Source: Ctena decussata
Taxonomy: Eukaryota > Mollusca > Bivalvia > Lucinida > Lucinidae
Length of the DNA stretch: 64,000 bases
Assembly: GCA_963989385.1 (NCBI GenBank)
Contig: OZ022499.1
Coordinates: 78,915,903-78,979,902 of the forward strand
Reading direction: 5' to 3'
The notes beneath the pieces are model-generated. The model was not told the DNA's origin and made no database searches. It saw nothing but the letters and a program-made list of their open reading frames with translations. This document shows, in pieces, positions 1 to 9,977 of this stretch (its first letter is position 1; the number at the start of each line of letters is the position of its first letter). The translations under genes were made by a program, and so were the position numbers.

Positions 1-285
1 GTCAGATCCTTTGACGCACATGCGTGGTAGGATCTACGTTTCTTCATTGGCGGAAGTGGTAAGCACACTTTTAGCTTTACATCGTGAGCGCGAGTCGTGT
101 CTAGTGACACGGCTGGCGTGTGCACGTTATGCTCGGCATTCGCCGAGGGCGTTGTATGGTATTTCCAAGACAGGCCCAAGTCTTACGTATTGTTATTATG
201 TAGTTACAATGTATTAAGTGTAAGTTCGTTATTTTTAGGCACATCAAGTCCGGCAGTCAGCTGTTAGGACTTAGAGCCATGTCTC

Positions 286-314
286 ACCTGGAGATTCGAT
301 AAACGTCTCCAGGT
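286..314. other. Hairpin in LTR (ACCTGGAGA / TCTCCAGGT)
   Basis: Nine-base arms at 286-294 and 306-314 are perfect complements around an 11-base loop. The same hairpin is in the 3' LTR at +6854. It lies upstream of the TATA-like box, so its role as RNA is unclear. Confidence 0.6.
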
Positions 315-496
315 TAATACCAACCCGGGTAGAGGCAGTTACAACGCCGTTTGTGCATGGTTCCTAAGCAGAGGCGGGAAGCACAAAATGTAGGCGGAAG
401 TGGTTAGCACAGTTTTGCCAGATTCTGTGATAAGATCTGAAGGTCACATCAAGTGTGGGACAGTGTTCGTCCACTAAGGTGTGTTAATATATATAG

Positions 497-530
497 ACTG
501 GTCCCTGGTACGATCCAGGGAGCGACCAGT
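497..530. other. Hairpin in LTR (ACTGGTCCCTGG / CCAGGGAGCGACCAGT)
   Basis: The arms pair with a two-base bulge around TACGAT and are flanked by TATAT/ATATA, extending the symmetry. A related, less perfect copy follows at about 580-612. The structure is repeated in the 3' LTR at 7351-7384. Confidence 0.55.
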
Positions 531-880
531 ATATAATCGTGCACGTGTAATTATAAGTTGGTGTTCCTCATGATATATGGACTGGCCCATGACATGATCC
601 AGGGAACGACAAAGTGAAGTCTACCAACATAAGGCCTTGTTTTTTTTGTATGAGCTCAAACTAACGTTTTTTTTGTTCTTTGTATTTTCCTTTAGTTCAT
701 GGCGCTGAGCCGAGTACGGTGTTGACGTCACACGGTAATCTATTTGCGTATTGTACGCAAATCGATTACAGTTTTGAAACAAACACCTTACTTGGGCCAG
801 CGACATGAACTGATATGTGTTGTATATTATTGTAATTGTGACAGTTGTAAATTGTATTGTTGTATATAGAATTTACATTA

Positions 881-888
881 TATATAAA
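881..888 (+). promoter_or_regulatory. TATA-like box of the LTR promoter
   Basis: TATATAAA lies about 150 bases before the LTR end. Transcription would start near 910-920, giving a short R-U5 of about 120 bases. This is inferred from position only. The identical 3' LTR copy is at 7735-7742. Confidence 0.5.
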
Positions 889-1036
889 CTTCAAAAAATT
901 CTAACGTTGTTAGAGTTTCCTTGTTAGTGCAATACACTGGTAGATAACCCTTTAACCGGAAGTCACCCTCCGCCGTCCTGGCGACGCATAAGGCTGTACA
1001 CCCGTGTCGACCGAGTGTAAAACCTTCTGCGTAACA

Positions 1037-1055
1037 TGGTGTCAGAAGTGGGATT
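1037..1055 (+). promoter_or_regulatory. Primer-binding site, tRNA-Leu type
   Basis: TGGTGTCAGAAGTGGGATT starts at the base after the LTR. It is the complement of the 3' end, with CCA, of animal tRNA-Leu (CAG-type) over 19 bases. This would prime minus-strand cDNA synthesis by a reverse transcriptase, an enzyme the element itself does not encode. Confidence 0.85.
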
Positions 1056-1984
1056 TGACTTCTGGTTAATATCTGCCAGTGTAAGACATTGACAATATAT
1101 ACAGAATCTAGGCACAATTTTGTCAGACATTTTTTTTATTATTGACTTTCTGATTGTTCTTTTCTAAGGTGACGTAAGGATGTTTGTAAGGCTGTGAATT
1201 TTAGGGGAGCAATTTTGCCACTAAATTCTTGTAAATGTAACCTACACTCAATTAAGGTCAACTATCTTTATTCCCTGCGTGATGAAGTGCGATAGCCCAT
1301 GCATTAATTTGTGATAGAATGTAACAGGTTGCATATCTGAGTGGGGAAACTGAGGTATATAGACCTGAATTGTCTTGGCACGGATGATACGTATTTAGTT
1401 TTAAGGTCCGGTTGAGTACCTTGGCACTGCTGTTGCATGACAATCTGTAAGTTTATTAACTTAAACGTTTTGTACGTTGTGTCGTAACCGTTACTGAGGT
1501 CCATTTTATGTCCTGATTTAGTAACGTAGGTTACTCGTAACGTACTATAGTATCGTTACAATGAATTAAACCTAATAGCAGAATCTTAAGTTGATTTACC
1601 GTTGGTATCTAATAAGGTTTTGTAATGTAGGACGTACAGTTGTCGTGTCAGTGTTAATACGTTGCGTTACATACGTTACGTTTGTATATCCGATACGCTA
1701 GATCAAGTTGGGCGTAATTGTAATGTGGGTTATTTACGTCATCTAATTACGTCATCTAATAGTGAAAAGTAATTCTCGGCAAAGTCAACGTCAGTTTATG
1801 ACGTCATTTCCGGTCTGTTATGAACGTAACTTTAATGGCTACGTCCAGATCGCGAGTATACTAATTAATCAACGTTTTAGTTGGATTAGTTTGTTATTAT
1901 TATTGTTAACGTTTTAGTTAACGTGTGTGACTTTAAGTGAACGTCGGTTTCAGTTAAGTTAACGTGAGCATTACGTTAAGCGTC
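1056..1984 (+). other. Long untranslated leader of the retrotransposon
   Basis: About 930 bases without an extended plus-strand ORF separate the primer site from the Gag start. The leader is rich in ACGT-containing words, including a tandem TTACGTCATCTAA at about 1733-1759 and an exact TGACGTCA at 1799-1806. It probably holds packaging and dimerisation signals, but none can be named. Confidence 0.6.
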
Positions 1985-4900
1985 ATGGATCAGTTAGTTA
2001 AGACGGGAAAGGAGTTAGGTTATGAGGGGCAGGCATTGCAGGAATTTGTAAAGCAACAGCAAGAGACTGAGAGGGCAGAAAGGCACGCAGTAAGGGAACT
2101 TGATAAAGAGAAGATCGCGGCGGAGAAAGAAAAGCTTGCGCAGGCCGATAAAGACCGGGAAATTGAGTTAGCTAGGATCGCGCAGGCTGAAAAAGATAGG
2201 GAAATTGAATTGGCTAGGATCGCGACGGAAGAAGCTAAGATTGCGGCGGATAGGGCGACGGAAGAAGCTAAGATTGCGGCGGATAGGGAAATCGAGATGG
2301 CGCGGATTGAAAGTATAGAGCGGCAAGCCGAGAAAGATAGGGAAGCTAGGTTGTATCAAGTCGAAAGCGATAAGGAAGCAATGTTGTCAAGCGAAGTTGA
2401 GTTAGAAAAGTTGAAGTATAGTTTTGAATTGCAGCAACGCGAGTTGAAGAATCAGATAGATTTGCAGAAGGTAACGTTTAGAGTTGAATTAGAAAAACAG
2501 AAGGCTGAAAAGTTAGCGCATGCGCGAGATCCCAAATTACCGTATTTTGATGAAAGTAAGGACAAAATGGATAGTTACTTATCAAGGTTTGAGAAATACG
2601 CGACGGGGAATAAATGGGATAAAAACGTTTGGGCTGCATATTTAAGCGCATTACTTAAAGGTCGCGCGCTTGATGTTTATGATAGATTGTCTGTAGATGA
2701 TGCAGCAGATTATGACAAGTTGAAAGATGCGTTGTTAAAGAATTTTGATATGACTGAACGCGGATTTAGGAAGAAATTTCGCTATGATAGGCCTGAAAAG
2801 TCCGAAACGTTTATTCAGTTTAGTAGTAGACTTAGGTCGTATCTTAATAAATGGTTGAAAATGGCGAAGGTAGACCAGTCTTATGAATCTGTTTGCGATT
2901 TTTTCGCTAGAGATCAGTTTTTAGAATCTTGTAGTAAAGAACTGTATGTTCATTTGAAACCGAAAACATTCACGAATCTAGGTGAGATGGCTAGGGAAGC
3001 AGATTTATTTGCAGAAGCACGTGGCGGTGTCTACGCTTGTGTTAATAAGGGGCAGCGTGATAGTAAGGGCGTAACTCAGAGTAGATCTGATAATAAGCCG
3101 AGTGCGAAGCCAGAGATAAAATGTAGTATTTGTGGTAAGGGACATTTAACATATAAATGTTTTAAGAATCCCGATAGGAAGCAAGCATATAGTGCGGAGG
3201 TAGGTGCAAGTGCAAGCGGGTATAGCGGAAGTAAGGGGAGTAGTTATGCACCGAAAGATGAGACACAAAGAGCACAGAGTAAGAGCGATACTGTACAGAC
3301 GAAGGGTAGTAATTCAGATCGTGGCCGTGGTCGGGGTTATTCCCGCGGACGTGGTCGGGGTGGCGGACATCAAATGAGCTTTTGTAAAACTACAATGAAT
3401 AGGTCTCATGAAATTGAAGGTCTCTATAAGAGTAAGGAAGAAAGTCCATTAATCAATGATAACGTGGATAGGGAAGGTGTCTGTTACTTTTTAAGGTCGC
3501 GATTACCAACAGCGCAGGGTACGGTTAATGGTAAGACTGTTGTAGTTTTAAGGGACACAGGTTGTACTGGGTGTGTCGTTCGTAGAAACTTGGTTTCTAA
3601 TGATCAGTTACTTGGAAGAGAATCTGATGTAACTTTGATTGATGAATCTACCCAAAGGTATCCCTCAGCAATGGTTGACATAGATTGTCCATTTTTCACA
3701 GGAAAAACTGAGGCATTGTGCATGGAAGATACATTGTATGACCTGGTTATTGGAAATATTGACGGGTCAAAACTTCCCGATATGTCCCATTTTGCAATGG
3801 CGGCAGTGACTAGGTCACAAGCTAAGCAAGGTGAAGAGGTCTATAGGAAACTTAAAGTTCCTGATCAAATTATTGCTAGTGATAAGGAGGCATTGAAGCA
3901 GGCCCAAGTTGTTGACCCTAAATTGAATGGCATAAGGCAAAGAGTGGAATCTGGGAAAGTGACTATTAGTCGTGGATTGAACCGAGGTGAAACTAAGTTT
4001 ATCCGAAAGAAAGATTTATTGTATAGGCAGTTTACTAAGGGAAACAAGGTCACTTTGCAACTTATTATCCCTGAAGGTTTTCGTGAAAAGGTGTTAAGAT
4101 TGGCGCACGAAACCTTGATGTCAGGTCATTTGGGCATAAAGAAAACTATGGATAGAGTTTTAACTGAGTTCTTTTGGCCTGGAGTTTGTGGTGATGTGGC
4201 AAGGTTTTGTAAATCTTGTGACATATGTCAAAGGACTATTCAAAAAGGTCGTGTCACTAAGGTTCCTTTAGGAAAGTTGCCACAGATTGACACACCATTT
4301 AAACGAGTCGCTGTTGATATAGTTGGACCGATAGAACCTCGTTCCGACAGGAAATCCCGCTATATTTTAACAATGATAGACTATGCGACGAGATATCCCG
4401 AGGCGGTAGCGTTACCCGGCATTGAATCGGGACGCGTAGCCGAAGCGTTAGTTGAAATGTTCAGTAGATTAGGAATACCGAGTGAAATGCTAATCGAGCA
4501 TGATAGTAAGATCACGATTGACGTCATGAGAGAGGTTAGTAGGTTGTTGTCGCTTCAAGATCTGACAACTATTCCTTATCAATCTACTGGTAAAGGACCC
4601 GTGGAGAAATTCCATGATACATTGAAACAGATATTACGTGAAATGTGCGTAGAACGTCCGAATGACTGGGACAGGTATCTCCCAGCATTATTATTCGCAG
4701 TAAGGGAAGTTCCGCAAGAGTCATTAGGTTTTTCCCCGTTTGAACTGTTGTATGGACGTAATGTTAGGGGTCCTATGCAAATATTAAAGGAATTGTGGTC
4801 TGTAGAGGAAACTGACCAACGTGCGTTATTGACGTATCAGTACGTTATTGATTTAAAAGAACGTTTAGAGAGAACGTGTAAGTTAGCACAGGATATTGTC

Positions 4901-5509
4901 CGGAAAATGGACGTAAAGCGGAATGCTTATTATGATAAACGCGCGAGGTCGCGTAAGTTTGACGTCGGAGACAAAGTACTTTTGCTACTCCCGAATGAGT
5001 GCAATAAATTGTTACTTCAATGGAACGGGCCATATGAAGTTGTCGAAGTAGTTAATGTAATGAACTACAAGATTAACGTCAAGGGCATCGTGAATACTTA
5101 TCCTGCTAACATGATTAAGCAGTACGTTCAACGTCAAAAGAACGTGTCGTCTGCAGTTGTTAATGCACGTGACAATGTTGGATCAGAGGATCACAGTGAT
5201 CCGAATGTCCAAAGAGTTAACATTTGTACGTCAGAGGACGTATCCCAATATGACTTCATACGTGAAAACGTAAAGCCCGACGACGTAACGTCGATTCAGA
5301 AAGCAAACATGGAAGAACACGGTGGCGATAGTAGATTAGAGGCAGAGGCAACGGATCCTGTGGGATCTGTCGTGCGAAGTAAGTGTAATGTCAAAGACAA
5401 CGTTAATTTTACGTCTGATACACTTAAAGGTGGCGATTTCCACCTAGTGTTCGATCAGACTTACCCATACTTCCCCATTCCATTTGAGGCACGACAGGTA
5501 CGACACTGA
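1985..5509 (+). CDS. Gag-protease-integrase polyprotein, no reverse transcriptase
   Basis: The reading frame is open from a GTG at 1964, but the first ATG is at 1985, giving 1,174 residues. Order of parts: charged coiled coil with repeated DREIELARIA-type units (about 15-180); SCAN-like Gag capsid region (about 182-345); a CCHC knuckle with short spacing (C380, C383, H387, C392); an RG-rich tract (446-461); an aspartic protease with D524-T-G and a distal LVIG (587-590); integrase HHCC zinc site (H708, H715, C745, C748); integrase core with candidate triad D778, D840, E874; and a GPY/F-like module (W1013-Y1017). No RT or RNase H motifs follow; only about 210 bases separate the stop from the inferred LTR. 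Integrase directly after protease is the order of Gmr1-like Gypsy elements, where RT follows integrase. This is probably a deletion derivative moved in trans. Confidence 0.92.
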   Translation: MDQLVKTGKELGYEGQALQEFVKQQQETERAERHAVRELDKEKIAAEKEKLAQADKDREIELARIAQAEKDREIELARIATEEAKIAADRATEEAKIAADREIEMARIESIERQAEKDREARLYQVESDKEAMLSSEVELEKLKYSFELQQRELKNQIDLQKVTFRVELEKQKAEKLAHARDPKLPYFDESKDKMDSYLSRFEKYATGNKWDKNVWAAYLSALLKGRALDVYDRLSVDDAADYDKLKDALLKNFDMTERGFRKKFRYDRPEKSETFIQFSSRLRSYLNKWLKMAKVDQSYESVCDFFARDQFLESCSKELYVHLKPKTFTNLGEMAREADLFAEARGGVYACVNKGQRDSKGVTQSRSDNKPSAKPEIKCSICGKGHLTYKCFKNPDRKQAYSAEVGASASGYSGSKGSSYAPKDETQRAQSKSDTVQTKGSNSDRGRGRGYSRGRGRGGGHQMSFCKTTMNRSHEIEGLYKSKEESPLINDNVDREGVCYFLRSRLPTAQGTVNGKTVVVLRDTGCTGCVVRRNLVSNDQLLGRESDVTLIDESTQRYPSAMVDIDCPFFTGKTEALCMEDTLYDLVIGNIDGSKLPDMSHFAMAAVTRSQAKQGEEVYRKLKVPDQIIASDKEALKQAQVVDPKLNGIRQRVESGKVTISRGLNRGETKFIRKKDLLYRQFTKGNKVTLQLIIPEGFREKVLRLAHETLMSGHLGIKKTMDRVLTEFFWPGVCGDVARFCKSCDICQRTIQKGRVTKVPLGKLPQIDTPFKRVAVDIVGPIEPRSDRKSRYILTMIDYATRYPEAVALPGIESGRVAEALVEMFSRLGIPSEMLIEHDSKITIDVMREVSRLLSLQDLTTIPYQSTGKGPVEKFHDTLKQILREMCVERPNDWDRYLPALLFAVREVPQESLGFSPFELLYGRNVRGPMQILKELWSVEETDQRALLTYQYVIDLKERLERTCKLAQDIVRKMDVKRNAYYDKRARSRKFDVGDKVLLLLPNECNKLLLQWNGPYEVVEVVNVMNYKINVKGIVNTYPANMIKQYVQRQKNVSSAVVNARDNVGSEDHSDPNVQRVNICTSEDVSQYDFIRENVKPDDVTSIQKANMEEHGGDSRLEAEATDPVGSVVRSKCNVKDNVNFTSDTLKGGDFHLVFDQTYPYFPIPFEARQVRH

Positions 5510-5721
5510 GAATTGATTGACTTTGGGATTAGGTAAATCTGTTGCCAAGATAATTTGGGGGCGGACTACCTTAGTAGATAGTTTGGCCACGTTATGCATT
5601 GCACAGTTGTTGTGTATATAGCTAGTTTTCCAGTTTTGACATAGCCTACGATTCGATCGCATTTCGTACTATTTCAGAAAAGAAACATTGTTATGTTTTT
5701 TTCTCCCTAAGGGGAAACATA
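5510..5721 (+). other. 3' untranslated segment with polypurine tract
   Basis: This segment has no ORF of note. It ends in a purine-rich AAGGGGAAA (5709-5717) four bases before TGTTAC, where I place the 3' LTR start. The tract would prime plus-strand synthesis. An alternative tract, AGAAAAGAAAC at about 5676-5687, precedes another TGTTAT and cannot be excluded. Confidence 0.5.
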
Positions 5722-6312
5722 TGTTACGAAATGGATCTAATCGTCCACTATGTCGTCGAGATTATTTTAATCCTTTCAATCAGTAAGGCTACAGTTTTTA
5801 GGGTAACTGTGGTAATAAAACATTTACGGAAATTGTGGCTACGTTATGCATGGGTTGTTTGTGAATACCTCTCGTGGACAGCGTATTGCATGATTTTAAG
5901 GTGAATACCTGCACGAGTCTTTTGATTGTGGAAAGCGCTTTGCATGATTTTAATGTGAGACGCATAGTATTTATACGCCTATCTTTTAATGAAAAGTTAG
6001 ACGTGGCTGTTTAATTCTTGATGGATGTTATATTGTTGTGTGCCCAGATTCTGTGTTAAGACCTAGAAGGGTAAGATTTTATTATATTTATTTAGAATAG
6101 TTTGGCTAAGAATGAAAAATGTGACTTCTGATTGATATGGTATGATTATATGTGTCGACTGATTTGATTTTGTTGGCAGTGATCAGGCTGCGCATGTGTC
6201 GACCGATTTTGTTAGTAAGCATGCTGCGCATAATATTTGTATATTAGGAAGTTTTGTAAATTTCGGAAATAGTTTATATCACTGATGTTGGTTGCAATGG
6301 TGTGCGTCTATT

Positions 6313-6471
6313 TGACGTCCAGTGACGTCAGTTGCATTCATGTTATTCATGTGACGTCAGTTGCATTCATGTTATTGCGACGTCAGCACTTTTTATATTA
6401 GTTTCACGTATACGTGGCCTATAGAAGTAGATTGATTTGTAATGGAACTAATTTATATACTCGTGACGTCA
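6313..6471 (+). promoter_or_regulatory. CRE-like cluster in U3, with 29-bp tandem repeat
   Basis: Exact TGACGTCA occurs at 6323, 6352 and 6464, with near-matches at 6313 (TGACGTCC), 6378 (CGACGTCA) and 6474 (TGACGCC). The first two lie in a 29-bp tandem unit that also holds TTGCATTCAT. Three further exact copies are in the same LTR at 6823, 6851 and 7577. TGACGTCA is the classic CREB/ATF palindrome; an enhancer role is inferred. Confidence 0.6.
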
Positions 6472-6752
6472 ATTGACGCCATAGCATGCACCGCATTAAG
6501 GGTTTTTTCCATAAGTTATAATGGTAGCATTTGGTCATCATGCGTTTGATTTGCCTTCATTAGACGGCGTCATATGGTATAACATCATTGATGTCATGAT
6601 GTCAGATCAAACGTTATGATCCCAAATGTGTGAGAAACGCTTATTCAGCTATTATATTCTATGGCAAATGGTATTACGCTTAGTTTAAAGAAATGAATTA
6701 AAACATATGCGAGTTAGATTTTGGTCAATCAATTTAATGTAAATAGGACATT

Positions 6753-6796
6753 GTTTAGATTATTCATGTTTTATGTTTAGATTATTCATGTTTTAT
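6753..6796 (+). repeat. 22-bp tandem duplication in LTR U3
   Basis: Two adjacent identical 22-bp units start with GTTTAGATTATTCATG. They lie just left of the part of the LTR visible in both copies, so it is not known whether the 5' LTR shares the duplication. Confidence 0.8.
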
Positions 6797-7890
6797 GTGG
6801 GGTATGTCATGGTAATGCCTGTTGACGTCAGTATACTTCTTGACAATGTTTGACGTCAGATCCTTTGACGCACATGCGTGGTAGGATCTACGTTTCTTCA
6901 TTGGCGGAAGTGGTAAGCACACTTTTAGCTTTACATCGTGAGCGCGAGTCGTGTCTAGTGACACGGCTGGCGTGTGCACGTTATGCTCGGCATTCGCCGA
7001 GGGCGTTGTATGGTATTTCCAAGACAGGCCCAAGTCTTACGTATTGTTATTATGTAGTTACAATGTATTAAGTGTAAGTTCGTTATTTTTAGGCACATCA
7101 AGTCCGGCAGTCAGCTGTTAGGACTTAGAGCCACGTCTCACCTGGAGATTCGATAAACGTCTCCAGGTTAATACCAACCCGGGTAGAGGCAGTTACAACG
7201 CCGTTTGTGCATGGTTCCTAAGCAGAGGCGGGAAGCACAAAATGTAGGCGGAAGTGGTTAGCACAGTTTTGCCAGATTCTGTGATAAGATCTGAAGGTCA
7301 CATCAAGTGTGGGACAGTGTTCGTCCACTAAGGTGTGTTAATATATATAGACTGGTCCCTGGTACGATCCAGGGAGCGACCAGTATATAATCGTGCACGT
7401 GTAATTATAAGTTGGTGTTCCTCATGATATATGGACTGGCCCATGACATGATCCAGGGAACGACAAAGTGAAGTCTACCAACATAAGGCCTTGTTTTTTT
7501 TGTATGAGCTCAAACTAACGTTTTTTTTGTTCTTTGTATTTTCCTTTAGTTCATGGCGCTGAGCCGAGTACGGTGTTGACGTCACACGGTAATCTATTTG
7601 CGTATTGTACGCAAATCGATTACAGTTTTGAAACAAACACCTTACTTGGGCCAGCGACATGAACTGATATGTGTTGTATATTATTGTAATTGTGACAGTT
7701 GTAAATTGTATTGTTGTATATAGAATTTACATTATATATAAACTTCAAAAAATTCTAACGTTGTTAGAGTTTCCTTGTTAGTGCAATACACTGGTAGATA
7801 ACCCTTTAACCGGAAGTCACCCTCCGCCGTCCTGGCGACGCATAAGGCTGTACACCCGTGTCGACCGAGTGTAAAACCTTCTGCGTAACA

Positions 7891-8097
7891 CCTTGACCTT
7901 GGGTGTTGGGACCTAAGTCTTTCGCGCGACACACCTTCTTATAGTGCTTTATCTTTCTGTGAAGTTTCATCAAATTTGCTTCAGTAGTTTTAAAGTTATC
8001 GCTGAGACACGATTTGTAACGGACGGACGGACTGACGGACGGACAGACGGACGGTGCGATTTTAATATGCCACCCGAAGTTCCTTCGGGGGCATAAA
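7891..8097 (+). mobile_element. 3' tail of hairpin-ended repeat (GGGGCATA type), interrupted by the LTR element
   Basis: The segment has CCTTGACCTTGG, then a GGACGGACGGAC tract at about 8030-8055, then TATGCCACCCGAAG-TTC-CTTCGGGGGCATA, a terminal hairpin ending near 8095. The same tail plan recurs at 9474, 27477, 45812, 51414, 59618 and 60180. The left part of this copy lies left of the retrotransposon and outside the window. Confidence 0.7.
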
Positions 8098-8169
8098 AAA
8101 GTATTTTTATTTGTATTCTGTATTCTTAAAATGCAAAGTACTTGTATTTGTATTCTAATACTTTTGAAG

Positions 8170-9297
8170 GTATTCTACCCTAAGTCTGCACAAGGTTTGT
8201 CTAAGATTTGACCTAGTGACCTAGTTTTGACCCCACATGACTTTGTTTCAAACTTTGACCAGCTTTCATAAGGATAAACAGTCTGACAAAGCTTCATGAA
8301 GATTGGGTCATAACTGTGCCCTCTAGAGTGTAAACAAGATTTTTCTAAGATTTGATCTAGTGACCTAGTTTTTGACCCCACATGACTCAGTTTCAATCTT
8401 GGCCTAGATTTCCCAAGGTTAAACATTCTGACAATGTTTCAAGAAGATTGGATCATAACTGTCCTCTAGAGTGTACACAAGGTTTTTCTAAGGTTTGACC
8501 TAGTGACCTAGTTTTTGACCCCACATGACCCAGTTTCAAACTTGGTCTAGATCTCATTAAGATAAATATTCTGACAATGTTTCATGATGACTGGATCAAA
8601 AATGTGCACTCTGTGTCATTCTATCATTGATTTCTATTTTCAGCTCTGGCAACCATATTGTTCAGCGGAGTGGAACAGTTCAGCGGAATGGAACTGTTTT
8701 AGCAATTTTTGTTCAGAGCCATCAGTCAAACATTTCTGAAATCGAGTCTTCAGAGGAGATGTCATTTAAAGGGTTTTCTATTTTTAGCTCTGGTGGCCAT
8801 TTTGTTCATCGGAGTGGAACCATTTTAGCAATTTCGGTTCTGGGCTATAACAGAAATATTTGTGTGAAATTATTTTGAAATTCAACACCCAGAAACCCTA
8901 ATCACAGTACATGTAGAAGCTTAACCAGTACAAACTAGCAGTAGCTGTATGTCTCTGACCACAGAATAGTCTGCATCGAATATCATTGTGATTGAAACAG
9001 CCAACCAGAGCAAAAAAAGACATCTCAGCTCGCCTGACGCTTCTACATCCAAGATGCCTAAAAGACGTGACATATCCACGTCTAAGCGTCGTGAGCACGA
9101 AAGGTACTGGATATATCAGCTTCATACACTGAAACCTTTGGGTCTTAATGTGTTTGGCTAGGTGATTGATTACAGTCATTTTAGCTTTATTTTGAACTAG
9201 GAGGAGATATTGTTTGAAGAAATTTTTGACAACGGACAGACGACGGAAAATATCGATCACAATAGCTCACCTTGAGCACTTTGTGCTCAGGTGAGCT
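8170..9297 (+). mobile_element. Hairpin-ended repeat ending in CAGGTGAGCTAA
   Basis: At 8185-8620 there are three roughly 140-bp units with CTCTAGAGTGTACACAAGG and GACCTAGTGACCTAG. At 8630-8880 there are repeated GTTCAGCGGAGTGGAAC words. The right end has TAGCTCACC, a GAGCAC-TTT-GTGCTC hairpin and AGGTGAGCTAA at 9297. The interior resembles 36779-37216 and 38160-38395. The left boundary is uncertain. ORFs inside look fortuitous. Confidence 0.6.
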
Positions 9298-9476
9298 AAA
9301 AATACGCGTCCGCTTATTTTTCATGTACACACATATAAAATTTTAAGATCCTAGCATATACTGTTCTTGAGTTTCCCAGCTGGCAAAAACTATTACGGAC
9401 AGATGGATGGACGGACGGAGGGACAGGCCCAAATCAATATGCCCCCTCAACTTCTCCGAAGTTGGGGGCATAAAAC
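9298..9476 (+). mobile_element. 5'-truncated tail of a GGGGCATA-type element
   Basis: This stretch is closely similar to 27305-27478: a CGTCCGCTTATTTTTCAT-like start, GTTTCCCAGCTG, a GGACGGACGGAG tract, then a hairpin with arms CCAACTTC/GAAGTTGG inside TATGCC...GGCATA. It abuts the CTAA end of the previous element, so it is either a truncated insertion or a chimeric junction. Confidence 0.65.
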
Positions 9477-9973
9477 TAATAATTTTATAAGTTGTATATT
9501 TCCAATCGGCTATAAGACATCAGTTAAAATACCTAATTTAACACCTTGCATGGCAAAAAAACCCATCAAAGACACTTACTAATTTTATACATGTATATTT
9601 AATGGCAATTTACTCATTCTTCATCATCAACTTACCCTCCCCCTTTCCAAGGGTTATATTGTACAACAGCACAGGGTTTCCCTTTTAGTGATGGATTCAG
9701 CCTTTGTTCCACCTGTACATAGAAACAGTCCATATCCACAAGGGCAACCACTCGCTCCATTATTCCAAGCAAGTCTTAGCCTTCTATAGGACTTTTATCA
9801 GCCATACATCTGAAAATATAACGAAAGGCTACAGTTTGCTCACCGAGACGTTTTGACATAAACTGAAACCTATGTTCCACAATTGTTTATTTATTTGTTG
9901 CCTAATACTTTTTGTTTTTAATGCATGTCACCATAGTACAATAAATTTCTGCAGTTTTGTCAAATTTAGCCAT
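9477..9973. other. No recognised feature
   Basis: AT-rich sequence with no ORF, tandem structure or recognised repeat. Confidence 0.4.
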
Positions 9974-9977
9974 CAGT

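Larger units (their letters stand above)
1..1036 (+). mobile_element. 5' LTR of Gypsy-like retrotransposon (partial, cut by window start)
   Basis: Bases 1-1036 recur at 6855-7890 with no length change; the one difference I find is T280 versus C7134. The copy ends in GTAACA and is followed directly by a primer-binding site, as expected of a 5' LTR. The start lies left of the window. The piece contains a TATA-like TATATAAA at 881, a TGACGTCA at 723 and two strong hairpins (286-314 and 497-530). Short ORFs here are not conserved coding sequence. Confidence 0.93.
5722..7890 (+). mobile_element. 3' LTR of Gypsy-like retrotransposon
   Basis: The end at 7890 is certain because identity with the 5' LTR stops there. 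The start is inferred from TGTTAC at 5722, the exact complement of the terminal GTAACA, next to a purine tract. That gives 2,169 bp, long for a Gypsy LTR, and an element of about 9.0 kb. Only 6855-7890 can be checked against the left copy. The near-identity of the copies points to a recent insertion. The right flank belongs to a hairpin-ended repeat, so the element landed in older repeat DNA. Confidence 0.75.

Noticed and set aside
878..1117. LTR-encoded minus-strand ORF as an accessory or antisense gene
   Set aside because: The reading frame differs between the two LTRs because it runs into different flanks; no motif.
1964..1984. GTG at 1964 as the Gag start
   Set aside because: Animal translation normally needs ATG; the first in-frame ATG is at 1985 and loses only seven residues.
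8898..9260. 120-codon minus-strand ORF as a gene
   Set aside because: No domain or start context, and it overlaps the 3' end of a hairpin-ended element.
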